From: Theropithecus gelada
Taxonomy: Eukaryota > Chordata > Mammalia > Primates > Cercopithecidae
Length of the DNA: 64,000 bases
NCBI RefSeq assembly: GCF_003255815.1
Contig: NC_037670.1
Coordinates: forward strand, 62,388,031 to 62,452,030
Direction of reading: 5' to 3'
Shown here: one piece after another, positions 38,954 through 52,011 of the stretch
How the letters are laid out: each line of letters begins with the position of its first letter
Numbering within the stretch: position 1 is the first letter of the stretch
Program-made: the position numbers and the translations under genes
Notes under the pieces: generated by a model
What the model saw: the letters and a program-made list of their open reading frames with translations, nothing else
Databases searched by the model: none
Told to the model about the DNA's origin: nothing

Positions 38954-40469
38954 AAAGAAAATATGGTCGAAGCACACCAAGGCCTCCTTGCCTAACTAAA
39001 AGGGATCATTGTCTGCTCATTTGCTCTGGCCAAGGAAGAGGAGTGTATCCTTGATTCCCCCTTTTGACTCAGGTACAAATCCAATCAGCTCTCCCTCTCC
39101 AATGTGTCCCATATCCAGTGCTTCCTGTCCTCTCCACCATGCCATCTCCATTCCCAGCCTGGGACCACACAGCAGCCTGTTTCCTGCTCACCTCACCTTG
39201 CCTCACATCATCCATAGCCCAGCAGCTCTTGTACGATTTCTGGAGAGTCATTTGAATCCCACTGTCCTCCCATCACACCCAGAATTAAATCCAGGCTCTC
39301 GCCTGTGGGATGCATGGTCCCATTCTCCATTCCCTTCCCCGTGTGTGTCGTCACTGTGCTCTGGGCACCCTGGCCTTCTTGGTCCCTCACATTTGCTAGG
39401 TCATGTCCACGTCTGTGCATTTCCCCTGTGGTGTCTGCACGCAGAGGCTCTTTCCTGAGACCTTTTCTTCACTGCCACTTTGTCATCATTCAGGTTTCAG
39501 TTCACATGTCGTCTTCTGGGCCTTCCTGGGCTTCTTTGGAAAAGGCAATGCCCCCGGCCAGCCTCCCTCTAACACAGCACTTGCTTGTGGTCTCCATGTT
39601 GTTCGCTGTCTCCTGAGATTATCTTGTTTGGTGACATGTTTGGTCTATATTTTTACCACTAGAACATCAGTCCCCCAGGACAAGGATAGGGTCTCTTATT
39701 CACTGCTCTGTCCACACCTCCGAGAATGGAGCCCAGCACATCCCAGGCAGGCAAGTACAAGGGCGATGGCCTCGTTTTTATAGAAGTTCCGGGTGCTCTT
39801 TCTTCTAGGGAGATGGTCATCCTTGCTTTGGCAGAGCCAGGATCAGCACCCAGCTCCCCAACATGGGTTTCTTACCCCCAAGTCCTGTGGTCACTCGTGA
39901 GCAGGGAGAAGAGGCAGTGCCCTTAACTAATGCGTCCATCAGGAGCTAGCCTGACCACATTGAGTAGATCTGAGGCCTGGGAGTCACACCCAGAATATTT
40001 ACTTTGTCCTCTCCTATTGGAGCGACAGAGTTGAGAAGAATGCCCCTCAGAAGCTTCAAAGAAAAGGACCTGGGACCACTTCAAACAATAAGTCCATTGT
40101 TAGTGTCTCAGTGACCTTAGTGACCTCCAGAAGTAGTATGCTGGGCTCACAGCACACTGCCCTGAAGAAGGTAAACTCTGGAAGCCCAGAGGGAGTAGCT
40201 GCAGGAGAGATGTGGTCAACTGAAAACTCCCCAGGCGTTCTATGGGAGGGGGACCTGTGCTCTGCCATCCTTGGGCCGGCAGAGGACTTGGGATAAGGAT
40301 TCCTAAAGGCAAAATTTAGGATGAGCCTTCCTTACCGCCTTGGGTCAAGGCTCTGCCTTCCTTTCCCTCACAAATTAAGGCGGTGGTTAAAATTACTGTT
40401 TTCAGAGGAGGATTATCATTTTCCTTGGTTTCCTAACGCTCCTTTTTAAAGCTTTTCAAAAACAGCCCA

Positions 40470-41420
40470 GCTTTTGTCCCTGCTGTGCTATTCAATTCCT
40501 CTTGCTCCCATCAGGGCGGCATCTACATGGCTAAAGCCAGAGGGGTTCTCTGTCTTCTGCTTGCTGGGCCTGCAGCGGCGTTGGGGCTCCTGTCACTCGC
40601 TGCTCTCCTTTCCACGGCTCCATCTGGGTTTCCACCCTCTTTACTGGCCATTGTCTTTCAGCCTTCGTTGCTGGCTCTTCCTGTTTTTCCAGTCACTGGG
40701 CCTTGGTACTCCATGTCTCCTCTGTGCGCTCCCTCCCTGGACAGCCGCGGGCGCTCCCTCAGCTTTCCATCTTGTCCCTATGCTGATTATTTCCAGGTTT
40801 ACATTCCCATCCAAACTCTTCCTCCAGCCCCAGACTTCCTGTTTCCAGCTGCCGACGTGGCACCACCATGTGGGTGCTTAAAAGACACTGCCAGCTCAAC
40901 AGGTCCAAAATCAGCATCTGATCCTTCCCTCCAAGCATGATACCTCCAAATGCCCATCTCGGAGGGGCAGACCAGTCCCCCCATCAGAATTCCCAGTTCC
41001 CTTCCTCACTCCTCTGAGGTGGAGTTTCATGCCACCTCAGCTTGTGTACCAGAATTGGACAGTGCCTGCCTGTCTCTGCTGTGGGACCCGGGCCTGGGCT
41101 TTACCTTCCTTGCCTGTGTTGTCATGGGAGCCTCCTGACCCATCTGGTCCCCAGTTTCTGCCGCCTGGGAGGGAGCATCACAGTCGGCCTGTGGCATCTT
41201 TTGCTGCCTTTGAGGACCTTCTTAGCCAGCAACCCTTTGCTGAATGTTTTTCCTTTGCCTTCCACCATCTGACAGTCTCTGAATTTTGCTTTTTGTCTGT
41301 CTCCCCTACTTGCATGAAGTTCCATAAAGTCAAGGGGGTTTTATTCCAGACCCGAATCCCAGCACCTTGGTGCCTGGCACAGAGAAGGTTCTCAGGGAGC
41401 ATCTGCTCATTGAGTGACAG
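40470..41420 (+). repeat. L2-derived stretch
   Basis: 'atgctgattatttccaggtt', the 'gccagctcaacaggtccaaa' segment followed by 'atcagcatctgatccttccc', and a 3' block 'ccttggtgcctggcacagag' follow L2 order on the + strand. Diverged; borders approximate. Confidence 0.5.
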
Positions 41421-42329
41421 TGAGGGTGCATCCCCACTCCCCCATGCAGCTGGGCCTGAGATGGCTTGAAAAGGTTCAGCCAATCTCACTCAAATCTGAA
41501 AACATTTTTTCAAATTATAGATTACGTTTTAGGTTTCATGTTTCATTAAAGATTGATTACCACTCAAGAAACTTTTTTTCCAAAAAAAGATGTTACTCGT
41601 GGAAATCCCTCTTGTAATTCTGTAGCACTATTTTGATCTGCTTTTTATGTTATAAAATGCTGTGGTTAGATGCCATATCTATATAACCAAGGTCTCTATT
41701 TCGACACTGATAGGTTATAAGTGAGTTTGTTTTGTTGTTTTGCTGAGACCGTGTGATTCCTGTCCAAAGAGAGAATTGTACTCTTCATGCCTAAATGACT
41801 ACCTTCCATTAATAGGCACATTTTATCTTATGCTCCACACTTTCTGCCTCTTTTTAGTTAGTGGTACTTTTATGGATGCCTGCGCTTGCCGACTTTATGG
41901 CTGGGCTGAGTGGAGGAGCCTTGAGCCTGGCTCTGCAGCAGGGTTCCTACCTGGCCCCACTGGCCTGGCCAGGTGGGAATGGTGCCCGCAGCAGCAGGCT
42001 GGTTAAGTCTCAGTAGATGAGATGGAGGATTTGTTGTTGAATCTTTACACCAGTGGTCCGAGAGCTACTTCCTTTTCTGGAGAAAAAGGCCTCCAGGAAC
42101 ATGAATGCATTAGAAGCTAGCATTTTCCCCAGAGATGTTCACATGAAAATTTTCTTCCCACTCTACCCTCACTCATCTCTTTCAAAAGAAGCTGGTTCAT
42201 TCAGTCAGGGCGTGACAATTTGCAGACCCTAGCACTACAAACGGGATTCAGAGTCAGGAGTAAGTTTGCCATGACTTATTACTATATCACCTCTATGTCC
42301 AACCAGGAGACCAAAAAAAGGAAAACCTA

Positions 42330-42880
42330 TTTTATTTATAAAAGTAATGTTCATAGTAAAAAGCAAAAAGTGAAACAAATACTACAAAAAGGTATTTGGT
42401 AAATGGTGAGATTCACTTTCTTCTCAGTTTCCAACTCTAGTCTCATTCTCCAGAGGTGACACTGTGGACAGTGTCTTGTGTATCGCTTCACAAAATTGGT
42501 GTGCGTTGTTGTGATTTCCCCTGCAGCTTCATGGTGTTGCGTTGTATGGAGGTACCGTGATAGATTTACCTCAACTCTCTTTTGATGAACAGCTCCCTGA
42601 AACAAGGGCCTCCATGCTTTCACGTTCTAGGGTGATCGTTGCTATGGGAAAAGACACTACTGAGATGCTTATATACCATTTTAATGGCATATAAGCTTAC
42701 TTTTGTTTGCAGCTCTAATTATGAATAGAGCTGAAATGAACATTCTCGTGCATAGGTCTTTGGTTATGTATGGGGATGTGGATGGATAGACAGATGGATA
42801 GGTTGGTTTCCAGCAGTGTCATTGCTGGAGGAAAAGTTTTATGTATTTACAAGTATGTGGGTGGGTAGAGAAAATTCACC
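42330..42880 (-). repeat. L1ME-like 3' relic
   Basis: 'ttatttataaaagtaatgtt', 'ctcattctccagaggtgaca', 'gtgtcttgtgtatcgcttca' and 'gaacattctcgtgcataggt' resemble the antisense 3' region of old L1ME elements. Borders approximate. Confidence 0.45.
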
Positions 42881-44374
42881 TTTATAAATAATGCCAGGTG
42901 CTGTATATCACTTATAATATGGTGGGAAGGCATGTGACTTGGGGGCTGGCCACTGGCTAGGACTCTGCAGTTCCTCGTAGCGTGGCTTTGGACCAATTCT
43001 TCTCACTGCCTAGGGCCTTGCACCATTGGGGCTCTAGTGACAGTTCCCTGGGTGGTGAGGGGACCGTGTCCAGACAATCCATCACTTTGATTGGCTGTTT
43101 CTGTAGTTTCAAGAAACTCTAGACGATGTTTACTGAGCCTGTCTGGGAGCAAATGGACAGACCCCAAGAGGTCTGGTAACAGTGGCGTTTACTTTCAGAT
43201 CTGCCTGGAGACCTCTTGGAGTCTGAGAACTCCGGGCAATTGGAGGATGGGGGTAAGATGTGCACAGTCAGTTTCAGGTACTTACTCTTCTTAGTGTTAG
43301 ACCTTCTGAGCTGATGCTCAGTAGATCCTTTTTGTTTGCTTGGTTTTAAAGGAGTTAGTGCCCAAACGGCAGTGTTTTTGGCTCATGTTTCTTCCCTGTC
43401 AGTCCAACAGACATACTCGCGGCTGGCTGAAAGCAGCTGTGGGTCACTGGTGATTTTTGCTTGGGTTATTTGGTTTTTAATACTGAAAAAGTAGCAAGCT
43501 GGGAGTCCAAGGGCTGCCAGTGAATGTGTTCTGCTTTTTCAAAGAAATCTCCATAATTTGTTTTGCCTTTCCAGTTATCAGTATTTTTGTGATTATATAA
43601 TCTCATTTTGATGGTATGTAAGCTTGCTTTTTAAAAAAATGAGTTATGGGCAGTATAAAAATTATTAGCGTAAACTGTATTCATAGCAAATATATTTTGG
43701 AGATAAATTGGGATTTTGAGGGTGAAAGTTTTATCTACAAATACATTCTCTAGAGCGTTGTAATTAAATAAAATTATAGCCCTAAACGATAGCTCCATTT
43801 ATGAAATTTTTCTCATGGCTCTCATTTTCTGTGTCGTCCAGACTGGAGATGGTACTGGGGTTGTAGCCCTTTTGCAGTGTCTTAGCCATTCTGCACCTGC
43901 TGTGTCTCTCAGCTTCTCAAACTTCACTATTTTCTAAATTTCCAGTGAATCTGCCAGTCTTCCTTCACCAACCAGTCTGCCCATCCCATACCCAGCCCCA
44001 TCCACCTGTCTGTCATTGTTCTGTCTGTCTAGCATGTGCCCTACCCTCCTACCCACACCTTCTTGGTCATGGGGCCTTAGCAGACAGGACAGCCCTGCTC
44101 CACTGGCTGGTGGGTGGTGGTCCAGTGGGCTGTGTAGAGGCTGGTGTCCCGCTCTTGCTAGGACGGTGCTGTAATCCAGGGTACTGCTTGCACAGCAGGC
44201 CTTTCAGAGCTTACCTGAGGTTCCCTACTCAGAAAATCACAGTTAGACCTGTCCTGCTTACTGATGGGCTCAGGTGAGAGTTTTTCTGAAACGGAATGCC
44301 CAGCAGTGACTGTTTGAAATAAGAGATGAAGGAGAAGTTGTCCTGATATAGAGAAGTTGCAGTAATAGAGCAAA

Positions 44375-44890
44375 GAACTCTCATATATTCTTTACCCTGA
44401 TTCCCCAATTGTTAATATCTCTGCCACATTTTAAGTCATTTCCATTGTCCTGTACATATATAAAGATATGTATAGGCACATATATACATTTATATGTGCA
44501 CATATCATGATTCTTTGGACCATTTGAGACTCATTTGTAGCTATCAAGTCCCTTTACTCCTAAATACCTCAGAGTCTATTGACTAAAAACAGGGTTACTC
44601 ACTTACATATCATCATAAAGTTACCAAAGTCAGGATATTTACCCTTAATAAGATGCAAGGTTGAATCTATAGACCTCATTCAGTTTTCACCGATTGTTCA
44701 CATAAACATCCTTTATGTTATTCTTTTACTCTGGTTCAGGAACCAGTTGCATTCACTGTAAGACCTCTTTGGTTTCCTTTAGTACAGAGCATTCCTCAGC
44801 CTTTCCACACCTGTGTGATGGATGGGATTTCTTGAAGGGCCACTTTGGTTTGTGTGGTGTTTCCTTGGGGTCCTATCTGGTCCACAGACA
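44375..44890 (-). repeat. L1M-type 3' relic
   Basis: 'ccccaattgttaatatctct', 'ccacattttaagtcatttcc', 'ccaaagtcaggatatttacc' and 'cattcctcagcctttccaca' match the usual order of an antisense L1M 3' untranslated region. Confidence 0.5.
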
Positions 44891-45033
44891 GGAGGTTGTG
44901 GCCTACAGGCATGATGATGTTGGCTGGTCCAGTTTATGCTGATGTTGATGTTTATGTCGATGTTGATGTTTACGTCTTGATTAGGGTGTTGTCTCTTAAG
45001 TTTCTCATCGTTAAGTTACTATAGTCTTTCCTC

Positions 45034-45262
45034 AATGTACGTGGGGAATTGGTTCCAGGACCCCCTGCATTTACCTAAATCCGCTCATACTCAAGTCCTG
45101 CAGTCAGCCCTTGGAACCCAAATGTACAAAAAGTTGGCCTTTCATATACACAGGTTTCAAATATCACCAAGACTGCATTTTCCATCTGCATCTGGTTGGA
45201 AAAAATATGCTTATAACTGGACCCGAATGCTTCAAACCTGTGTTGTCCAAGGGTCAGCTGTA
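45034..45262 (-). repeat. MER-type DNA transposon fragment
   Basis: On the + strand '(g)ggaattggttccaggaccc', 'cctgcatttacctaaatccg', 'ctcatactcaagtcctgcag' and the terminal 'tgttgtccaagggtcagctg' read as the reverse of a common non-autonomous DNA transposon. The family is not named. Confidence 0.5.
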
Positions 45263-45549
45263 TTTTCCTTTTGTAATTAAGAAGCAATTTGAAGGAAGGT
45301 GATTTGAGACTGTGTCGATCGTCTACGCTCTACAGATGTCCATTGACCGGTGCTGTCCTGATGATTTTTGTCCGGTTTGTCTATCATTCTACATTCTTGA
45401 GTAGGCATTCTGCTTGAAGGAATATCAGTTATTATTTTTTGTTTTTGTTCCTAATTTAGTTTACAAATTTGCTACAATGAACACATTATAATAGAAAACT
45501 AATGTATGTATGTGTCTATGCATGTGTGTGTGTGGGAGTATGAGGATTG

Positions 45550-45770
45550 CGTATTCTTTATCTGAAATGCTTGGCACCAGAACTGTTTCACAGTTCAGAT
45601 ATTTTTCTGATTTTGAAATGATTGCAGTACACTTACTAGCTGAGTATCCCAATCCAAAAATCCAAAATGCTCCAGTGAGCGTTTCCTTTGAGTATCATGT
45701 CAGCACTCAAAAAGTGTCAGATTTTAGAGCATTTTGGATTTTGTATTTTTAGATTAGCGATACTCGACCT
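45550..45770 (+). repeat. MER/Tigger-type DNA transposon fragment
   Basis: 'ttctttatctgaaatgcttg', 'ggcaccagaactgtttcaca', 'atcatgtcagcactcaaaaa' and 'ttagagcattttggattttg', ending near 'gattagcgatactcgacct', are the ends of a common element whose middle is deleted. Confidence 0.55.
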
Positions 45771-45967
45771 ATATGTATGTATGTATATATTTATGTGTAT
45801 ATGTATGTGTATGTATGAAGCATGTGTATGTGTGCATATGTATATGCTTGTGCATGTTTGCATGTATATGTGTACATGTTTGCATATGTGTACGTGTATA
45901 CGGCATATATGTGTGCACATGTTTGTATCTGTATGCATATGTGCATGTGTTTATGTGTGTATGTATG
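45771..45967. repeat. TATG/TGCA-rich degenerate microsatellite array
   Basis: About 200 bp of alternating purine-pyrimidine sequence built from TATG, TGTG and TGCA steps. It is bracketed by near-identical GTATGTATGAAG at both ends of its main block (around 45810 and 45958). Open frames across it are low-complexity Cys/Met/Tyr or His/Thr strings, not genes. Confidence 0.85.
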
Positions 45968-48900
45968 AAGTTTCCAAGCCCACACCCTCTTTGGTTGGCC
46001 GTTCTGACCCCCTGGTTCTGAGTGCATGGCCCTTTGTCCTGCCTCTCCTGGCTGCATGCTCTGCAGTTTCCCCTGCTGGTTCTGCCTCTTGCTTAGGCCT
46101 CTGAGGCTCAAGAGGAGGCAGTGAGTGGAGTGCAACAGGACCCAGAACAGCTAGTTAAGAAAACTCCCAGGCACGCAGCAAGCTAGGTCAGAGGCAGATT
46201 TTGGAGCCTCTGTGCAGAGCCCCTGTCGCTGCCACGGAACTCCTCACCTTCTCCCCACCCCGTGTTCCTCAGGTGAGCAGCAGTGGGTGTGTGTAGACTT
46301 CCTGATACTCTGCCGCTGGCCAGGTTGAGCCTTCCCACGCCCCTGCCTCCTCGGCACCAGTCTGCAGACACGCTCTGGCCTTGCTCATGGTAAATCCTTA
46401 GGTTGCTGAGCATCAGCCCGAGAGAAGGCTGTCACCACCAGCAGTCCCAGTGCCTTCTCTCGCCAGTGTCACCATCTAACTGTCCTGCTGCAGAGACGTC
46501 GGAGCAGCAGGAGTGGACACTGTGGCCCTGCAGCTGCCCACAAGTTTGTGTTTGTGATGTGTGTGTGTCTTGTCTGTGTGTCTGGAACTCATGGTTCCAC
46601 CCCTCCCAACTTTGCACAGCTGCAAGGACCATAAGTGACTGCAGCCCTCAGCTGCTGTCATTGTCCTTACACAGGAAAGTGAGTGCTCCCAAGTGGCCTC
46701 TGCCCTGAAGAAAGTCCTTTTCCTTATCTGTTCTAAAGGTACGGCCTTTCACAGCTCTCACGTATGTGTCCTTGTTACACTGGTGCCAGGGCTTTTAGGA
46801 TGCCCTTCAGGGGAACTTGCATGGTCTCTGCACACTCAAGTAGAGGGAAGCCATTCAGATAGGGACATCTTGGTGCAGTGTTGAATGGAAGACTTGAACA
46901 GTCACCAGCAAAACATTTTGGCTGAGAGTGGAAGAAGCTATAGGTTGGAATGAAGGCCATGCCCCGCCCCCCACTCGCCCCTTTTTTGATGAATTCAAGC
47001 ATAGTAGAAGTGATGCAGGCAACTCTTTCCTAGGGTTCATTCACCGAACAGACGAACAGGTGGACGGTGCAAAGTGAGCAAGAGTAAGGAAGAGTGAGCA
47101 AGATGTGACTCTCTGTCTAGGAGCTTAGGAGAGGAAGAGAGACAAAAAATTTGTTCCCAGCAACAGTGGTAGGCACTCACTGGATTGGCCACAGGACTGC
47201 ATTCCCACGAGTCTGCGTGACTAGCCCTGGAGAGGAGATGGTGCCATGCCTGTGTCACGTGAAGAACTGAGGCTCCGGGCACTACAGCCTGCCTTTCTGT
47301 GCTCAGCTCCACAGGTTTGGGATCTGGCAAAGCTGAGGATGGAAGGCCACAGAGTCCCTGCCCTGACTGTAATCACCAAGTAGACTTTCTGTCCATCTAC
47401 AAGAAAAACAGTTCAGTGCTGTAAACTATGTACAAGGAATAGATTAGGTAGAGGCAAGAGTCCCAAAGTTAATTCCAATTTAGGAAAAACTTCAGCTCAT
47501 ACTCCTGGATATCATGGATGAGGTCAGTGAGATGTCAGAAGAAAAGGAAGATTTTAAATGCGAGATGATTTGGACGGCAAATAAGCTATAGGGAGAAGAG
47601 AGAGAATGCTGGTTCTCCTCATAGGTTTGAGAGGAAAGGTGAAATTCTCTTTATGATCAAGTTTTGTAGCAATGTCTGACTCGAGGGAAAATGCATACAG
47701 TCTAATTCCAGGTAAAATACAGTCGTGGGTTACAGCATCCTTTTGAAGTTCAGCGCCTTCTAAAGATAAGGGTGGAGGGGCACAGGACTAAATGCCCGGC
47801 CTTGCAGTAAACCTGATGTGGTGTCATGGTGTCTCCAAATGAACCACAGGCTTCCTCCACGATGTCACCCATCTGACGGTTACCCCAAAGGGGGCAGCCA
47901 TTTCTCCAACATGTCTCTCCGTGCCTGTTGGACCTGCCTCTGTCATGACCACACAGTTAAAGCAGGAATTCAAATTATGGCACATAACCCATCTGGGGAT
48001 CTCCAACATTTAGAGCCAAAAACCATACCCAACAAGGAGTCATGTGTGAAAACAGAAATCTCTAGCTGACCGTAAAGCAAGCTAACCGTGTCCCTTCTGG
48101 AATCTTAGCCCCAAAGGACAGTAGCTCCAAGAGGGCCCTGCTCCTGTTTGGGAGGAGCCCTCAGGTTGTACCCTCAGTACAGATTAAACCTTTCTGGAGA
48201 TGACCCCAGCAGGGACACTGGTACTGGGGTCACAGCCCAGATGCCTTTCATGCCATACTTTCTTATCTTTGCTCCCCTTTAATCCACCAATGGATATTTT
48301 TTAAAAGTCGTTTTCAATTTTATTTTTGATAAGATGATTCTATTTTATAAAAATATGTTTTTCAAAATAACAGGCTGTGCATATCCATTTTAGAAAAGTT
48401 TTAAAAAATGCAGATGAGAACATCAAAACTGATTCTTCCAAATAAGCCTGTCTACTTGCTATAAAACAAGGGTACAGGCCACTGCTTGGAATCTTGTCCC
48501 CGCCCTTAGCCAGTGAGACCTGTTCGCTGTGGAAAGTCCTATTAGGGTCTCTGAAAACCATGGTTAACTTTCAAGAACTCTTTAGTTATTTCTAGAACTT
48601 TATCTCCTTTGGAAAAAAGGATTTTTAAAGACAACATCTGTTTAATTTTCACTGAAAACTTGAAATCTATCCATTATAAAGCAGAATTTTAAAACTTATT
48701 TTTAAATTTGAGACTTGGGGATATACGTGCAGGTTTGCTACATGGATGTATTGCATAATAATGAGGTTTGAGTTTCTACTGTACCCATCACCCAAATAGT
48801 GAAGATTGTACCCAACAGGTAATTTTTAAAACCCTCACCCCCTCCTTCCGTCTTCCTCCATTTTGGAGTCCCCAGTGTCTATTATTTCCATCTTTACGTT

Positions 48901-50690
48901 TATGTGTACCCATTGTTTACCTCCCACTTGTAAGCAATAATATATAGTATTTGCTGCTTTGTTTCTGAGTTACTTCACTTAAGATAATGGCCTCCCGCTT
49001 CACCCATGTTGCTGCAAAAGACATGGTTTCATTCTTTTTTATGACTACATTCTATTCTGTGGTGTATATTACCACTCTTTAAATCCAGTCTACCATTGAT
49101 AGACATTTAGGTTGATTCTGTGTCTTTGCTACTGTAAAAAGTGCTGTGATAAACATATGGATGCATGTCTTTTTAATATAATGATGTCTTTTCCTTTGCG
49201 TAGATGCCCAGTAGTGGGATTACTGGGTTGAATGGTAATTCTATTTTTATTTATTTGGGAAATCTCCATACGGTTTCCCTACAGGTTGTGTTAATTTACA
49301 TTCCAGTATACACCAACAGTGTATTTGGCTTTCCTTTTCTCCACATCTATGTCAACATCTTTTGTTTTGTTGACTTTTAAGTAACAGCCATTCTCAGTGG
49401 TATCAGATGATATCCCATTGTGGTTTTAATTTGCATTTCTCTGATGACTAGTGATATTGATCTTCTCTTTATATGTTTATTGGCTGCTTATATGTCTTCT
49501 TTTGAGAAATGTCTGTTCATGTTCTTTGCCCGTTTTTTAGTGGGATCGTTTGTTTTTTCTGGCTGAGTTGTTTGAGTTCATTTTAGATTAGTATTAGTAT
49601 TTAGTATTAGTCCTTTGTTGGAGGCATAATTTGCAAATATTTTCTCCCATTCTCTAGGTTGTGTGTTTACTGCACAGAATCTTTTCAGTTTAATTAAGTC
49701 CCACTTGTCTATGTTTATTCTTGTTGCATTGCTTTTGGGGCCTTAGTCATAAATTCTTTGCCTAGGCTAAAGTCCAAAAGTTTTTTCCTAGGTTTTCTTC
49801 TAGGACTTTTATAGTTTCCAATCTTACATTTAAGTCTTTAATCCATCTTGAGTTAATTTTTGTACATGGTGAGAGACAGGGGTCCAGTTTCATTCTTCTG
49901 CATATGGCTAGAATTTCCTGTAGATGTTTTAGTTTGTGTGGATAGAGATGTTCATAGAGATAGTCAATTTTCCCAGCACCATTTATTGAATAGCGTGTCT
50001 TTTTGCCATTGTTTATTTTTGCCAACTTTGTCGAAGATCAGTTGGTTGTAAGTATGTGGCTTTATTTCTGTGCTCTCTGTTCCATTTCATTGATTTGTAT
50101 GTCTGCTTTTGTACCGATACCATGCTGTTTTAGTTCCTTCAGCCATATAATTTGAAGTCAGGTAATATGATACCTCTGCTTTTGTTCTTTTTCCTTGGAA
50201 TTGCTGTGGCTATTCAAGCTCTTTTTGTTGTTGTTGTTCCACATGAACTTTACAATCTTTTTTTCTAATTCTGTGAAGAATGACATTGGAAATTTGATAG
50301 AAATTATGTTGAATCTGTAGACTGCTTTGGGGGCAGTATGGTCATTTTAATGATACCGATTCTTCCAGTCTGTGAGCATGAGATGTGTTTCCATTTGTTT
50401 ATGCCATCTATGATTCCTTTCATGAGGGTTTGTAGTTTTCCTTGTAGAGATCTTTCACCTCCTTGGTTAGATGTATTCCTAAGTGTATATATATATATAA
50501 TCTGTGTATGTATGTTGTGTTTGTGTGTGGCCATTTTAAACAGGATTGAGTTCTTGATTTCATTCTCAGCTTGAATATTATTGTTGTATAGAAACGCTCA
50601 TGATTTTATATGCTGATTTTGCATCCTGAAGCTTTACTGAAGTCATTTATCAAGTCTAGGAGTCTTTTGGGGGTGTCTTTAGGGTTTTCT

Positions 50691-50996
50691 TTTTTTTTTT
50701 TTTTTTTTTTTGAGACGGAGTCTCGCTCTGTCGCCCAGGCTGGAGTGCAGTGGCCGGATCTCAGCTCACTGCAAGCTCCGCCTCCCAGGTCTACGCCATT
50801 CTCCTGCCTCAGCCTCCCGAGTAGCTGGGACTACAGGCGCCCGCCACCTCGCCCGGCTAGTTTTTTGGATTTTTTTTTAGTAGAGACGGGGTTTCACCGT
50901 GTTAGCCAGGCTAGTCTTGATCTCCTGACCTCGTGATCCGCCCGTCTCGGCCTCCCAAAGTGCTGGGGTTACAGGCTTGAGCCACCGCGCCCGGCC
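50691..50996 (-). mobile_element. AluYR-type element in L1, with target-site duplication
   Basis: Reverse, full-length. Contains 'agtggccggatctcagctca' and 'ttacaggcttgagccaccgc', variants typical of Old World monkey AluYR. Flanked by AGGGTTTTCT at 50681-50690 and 50997-51006. Confidence 0.9.
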
Positions 50997-51023
50997 AGGG
51001 TTTTCTAAATATAAGATTATGTC

Positions 51024-51321
51024 AGCTGGGTGTGGTGGCTCATACTTGTAATCCCAGCACTTTGGGAGGCTGAGGTGGGTGACTCACTTGGGTCCAGGAG
51101 TTTGAGACCAGCCTGTACAGTATAGTGATACCTCATCTCTAAAGTACAAAAAAAATTAGCTAGGTGTGGTGGCACGTGCCTGTAGTCCCAGCTACTTGGG
51201 GAAGGTGAGGTGGGAGGATCGCTTGAGCCCGGGAGATGGAGGTTGCAGTGAGCTGAGATCATGCCACTGCATTCCAGTAAAGTGACAGAGCCAGACCCTG
51301 CCAAAAAAAAAAAAAAAAAAA
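51024..51321 (+). mobile_element. AluJ-like element in L1
   Basis: Sense Alu with many differences from AluS/Y. It has 'ggatcgcttgagcccgggag' and a divergent left arm, and ends in an A18-19 tail. J-type character suggests an old insertion. No clear target-site duplication remains. Confidence 0.8.
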
Positions 51322-52011
51322 CCTCTTGCTATCAAATGAACACATAAAATTTGACTTTCTCTTTTCCAATGTGGATACCTTTGATTTCTCTCTCTTACGT
51401 GATTGCTCTGGTTAGGGCTTCCAGTGCTACATTGAATAGTAGTGGTGAGAGTGGACATTCTCATCTTACTCCAGTTCTTAGGAGGAAATGCTTTCAACTC
51501 TTCCCCATTCAGTGTGATAGTGGCTGTGGGTTTGTCCTGTATGGCTGTAATTATTTTGAGGTATATTCTTTTAGTGCCTAGTTTGTTGAGGGTTTTTTTC
51601 ATGAAGGGATGTTGTATTTTACTGAATGCTTTTTCTGCATCCATTTAGATGATCATATGGTTTTTGTTTTTAGTTCTGTTTATGTCATGAATCACATTTA
51701 TTGATCTGCAGATGTCAAACTGTCCTTGCATCCCTGGAATTAAACCCACTTGATCATGATGTATTATCTTTTTAATGTGCTGTCGGATTTACTTTGCTAG
51801 TATTTTGTTGAAGATTTTTGCATCTATGTTTATAAGGGATATTGACCTACAGTATCCTTTCTTTCTTGTGTCCTTGCCTGATTTTGGTATCAGGGTGATA
51901 TTGGTTTTGTAGAATTAGTTACAAAAGGATTTATTCTCAAATTTTTGGAATAGTTTCAGTAGGATTGGGACCACCTCTTGTTTGTGTGGCTGTTAACATT
52001 TGGCTGTAGGG

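Larger units (their letters stand above)
37790..39765 (+). repeat. L2-derived stretch (with later Alu insertion)
   Basis: Long C/T-rich sequence with L2 landmarks: 'atctctctgctcatgaccca', 'agatctataaccagg', the 'ccctcacatttgctaggtca' segment, 'caggtttcagttcacatgtc', 'gggccttcctgggcttc' and a 'tagggtctcttattcactgc' 3' block. Highly diverged; the 5' edge is a guess. The 65-bp duplication at 37853 and the AluYR at 38713 lie within it. Confidence 0.5.

Noticed and set aside
45688..46135. Frames of 114-138 codons on both strands across the TATG array
   Set aside because: Low-complexity translation of a microsatellite on both strands.
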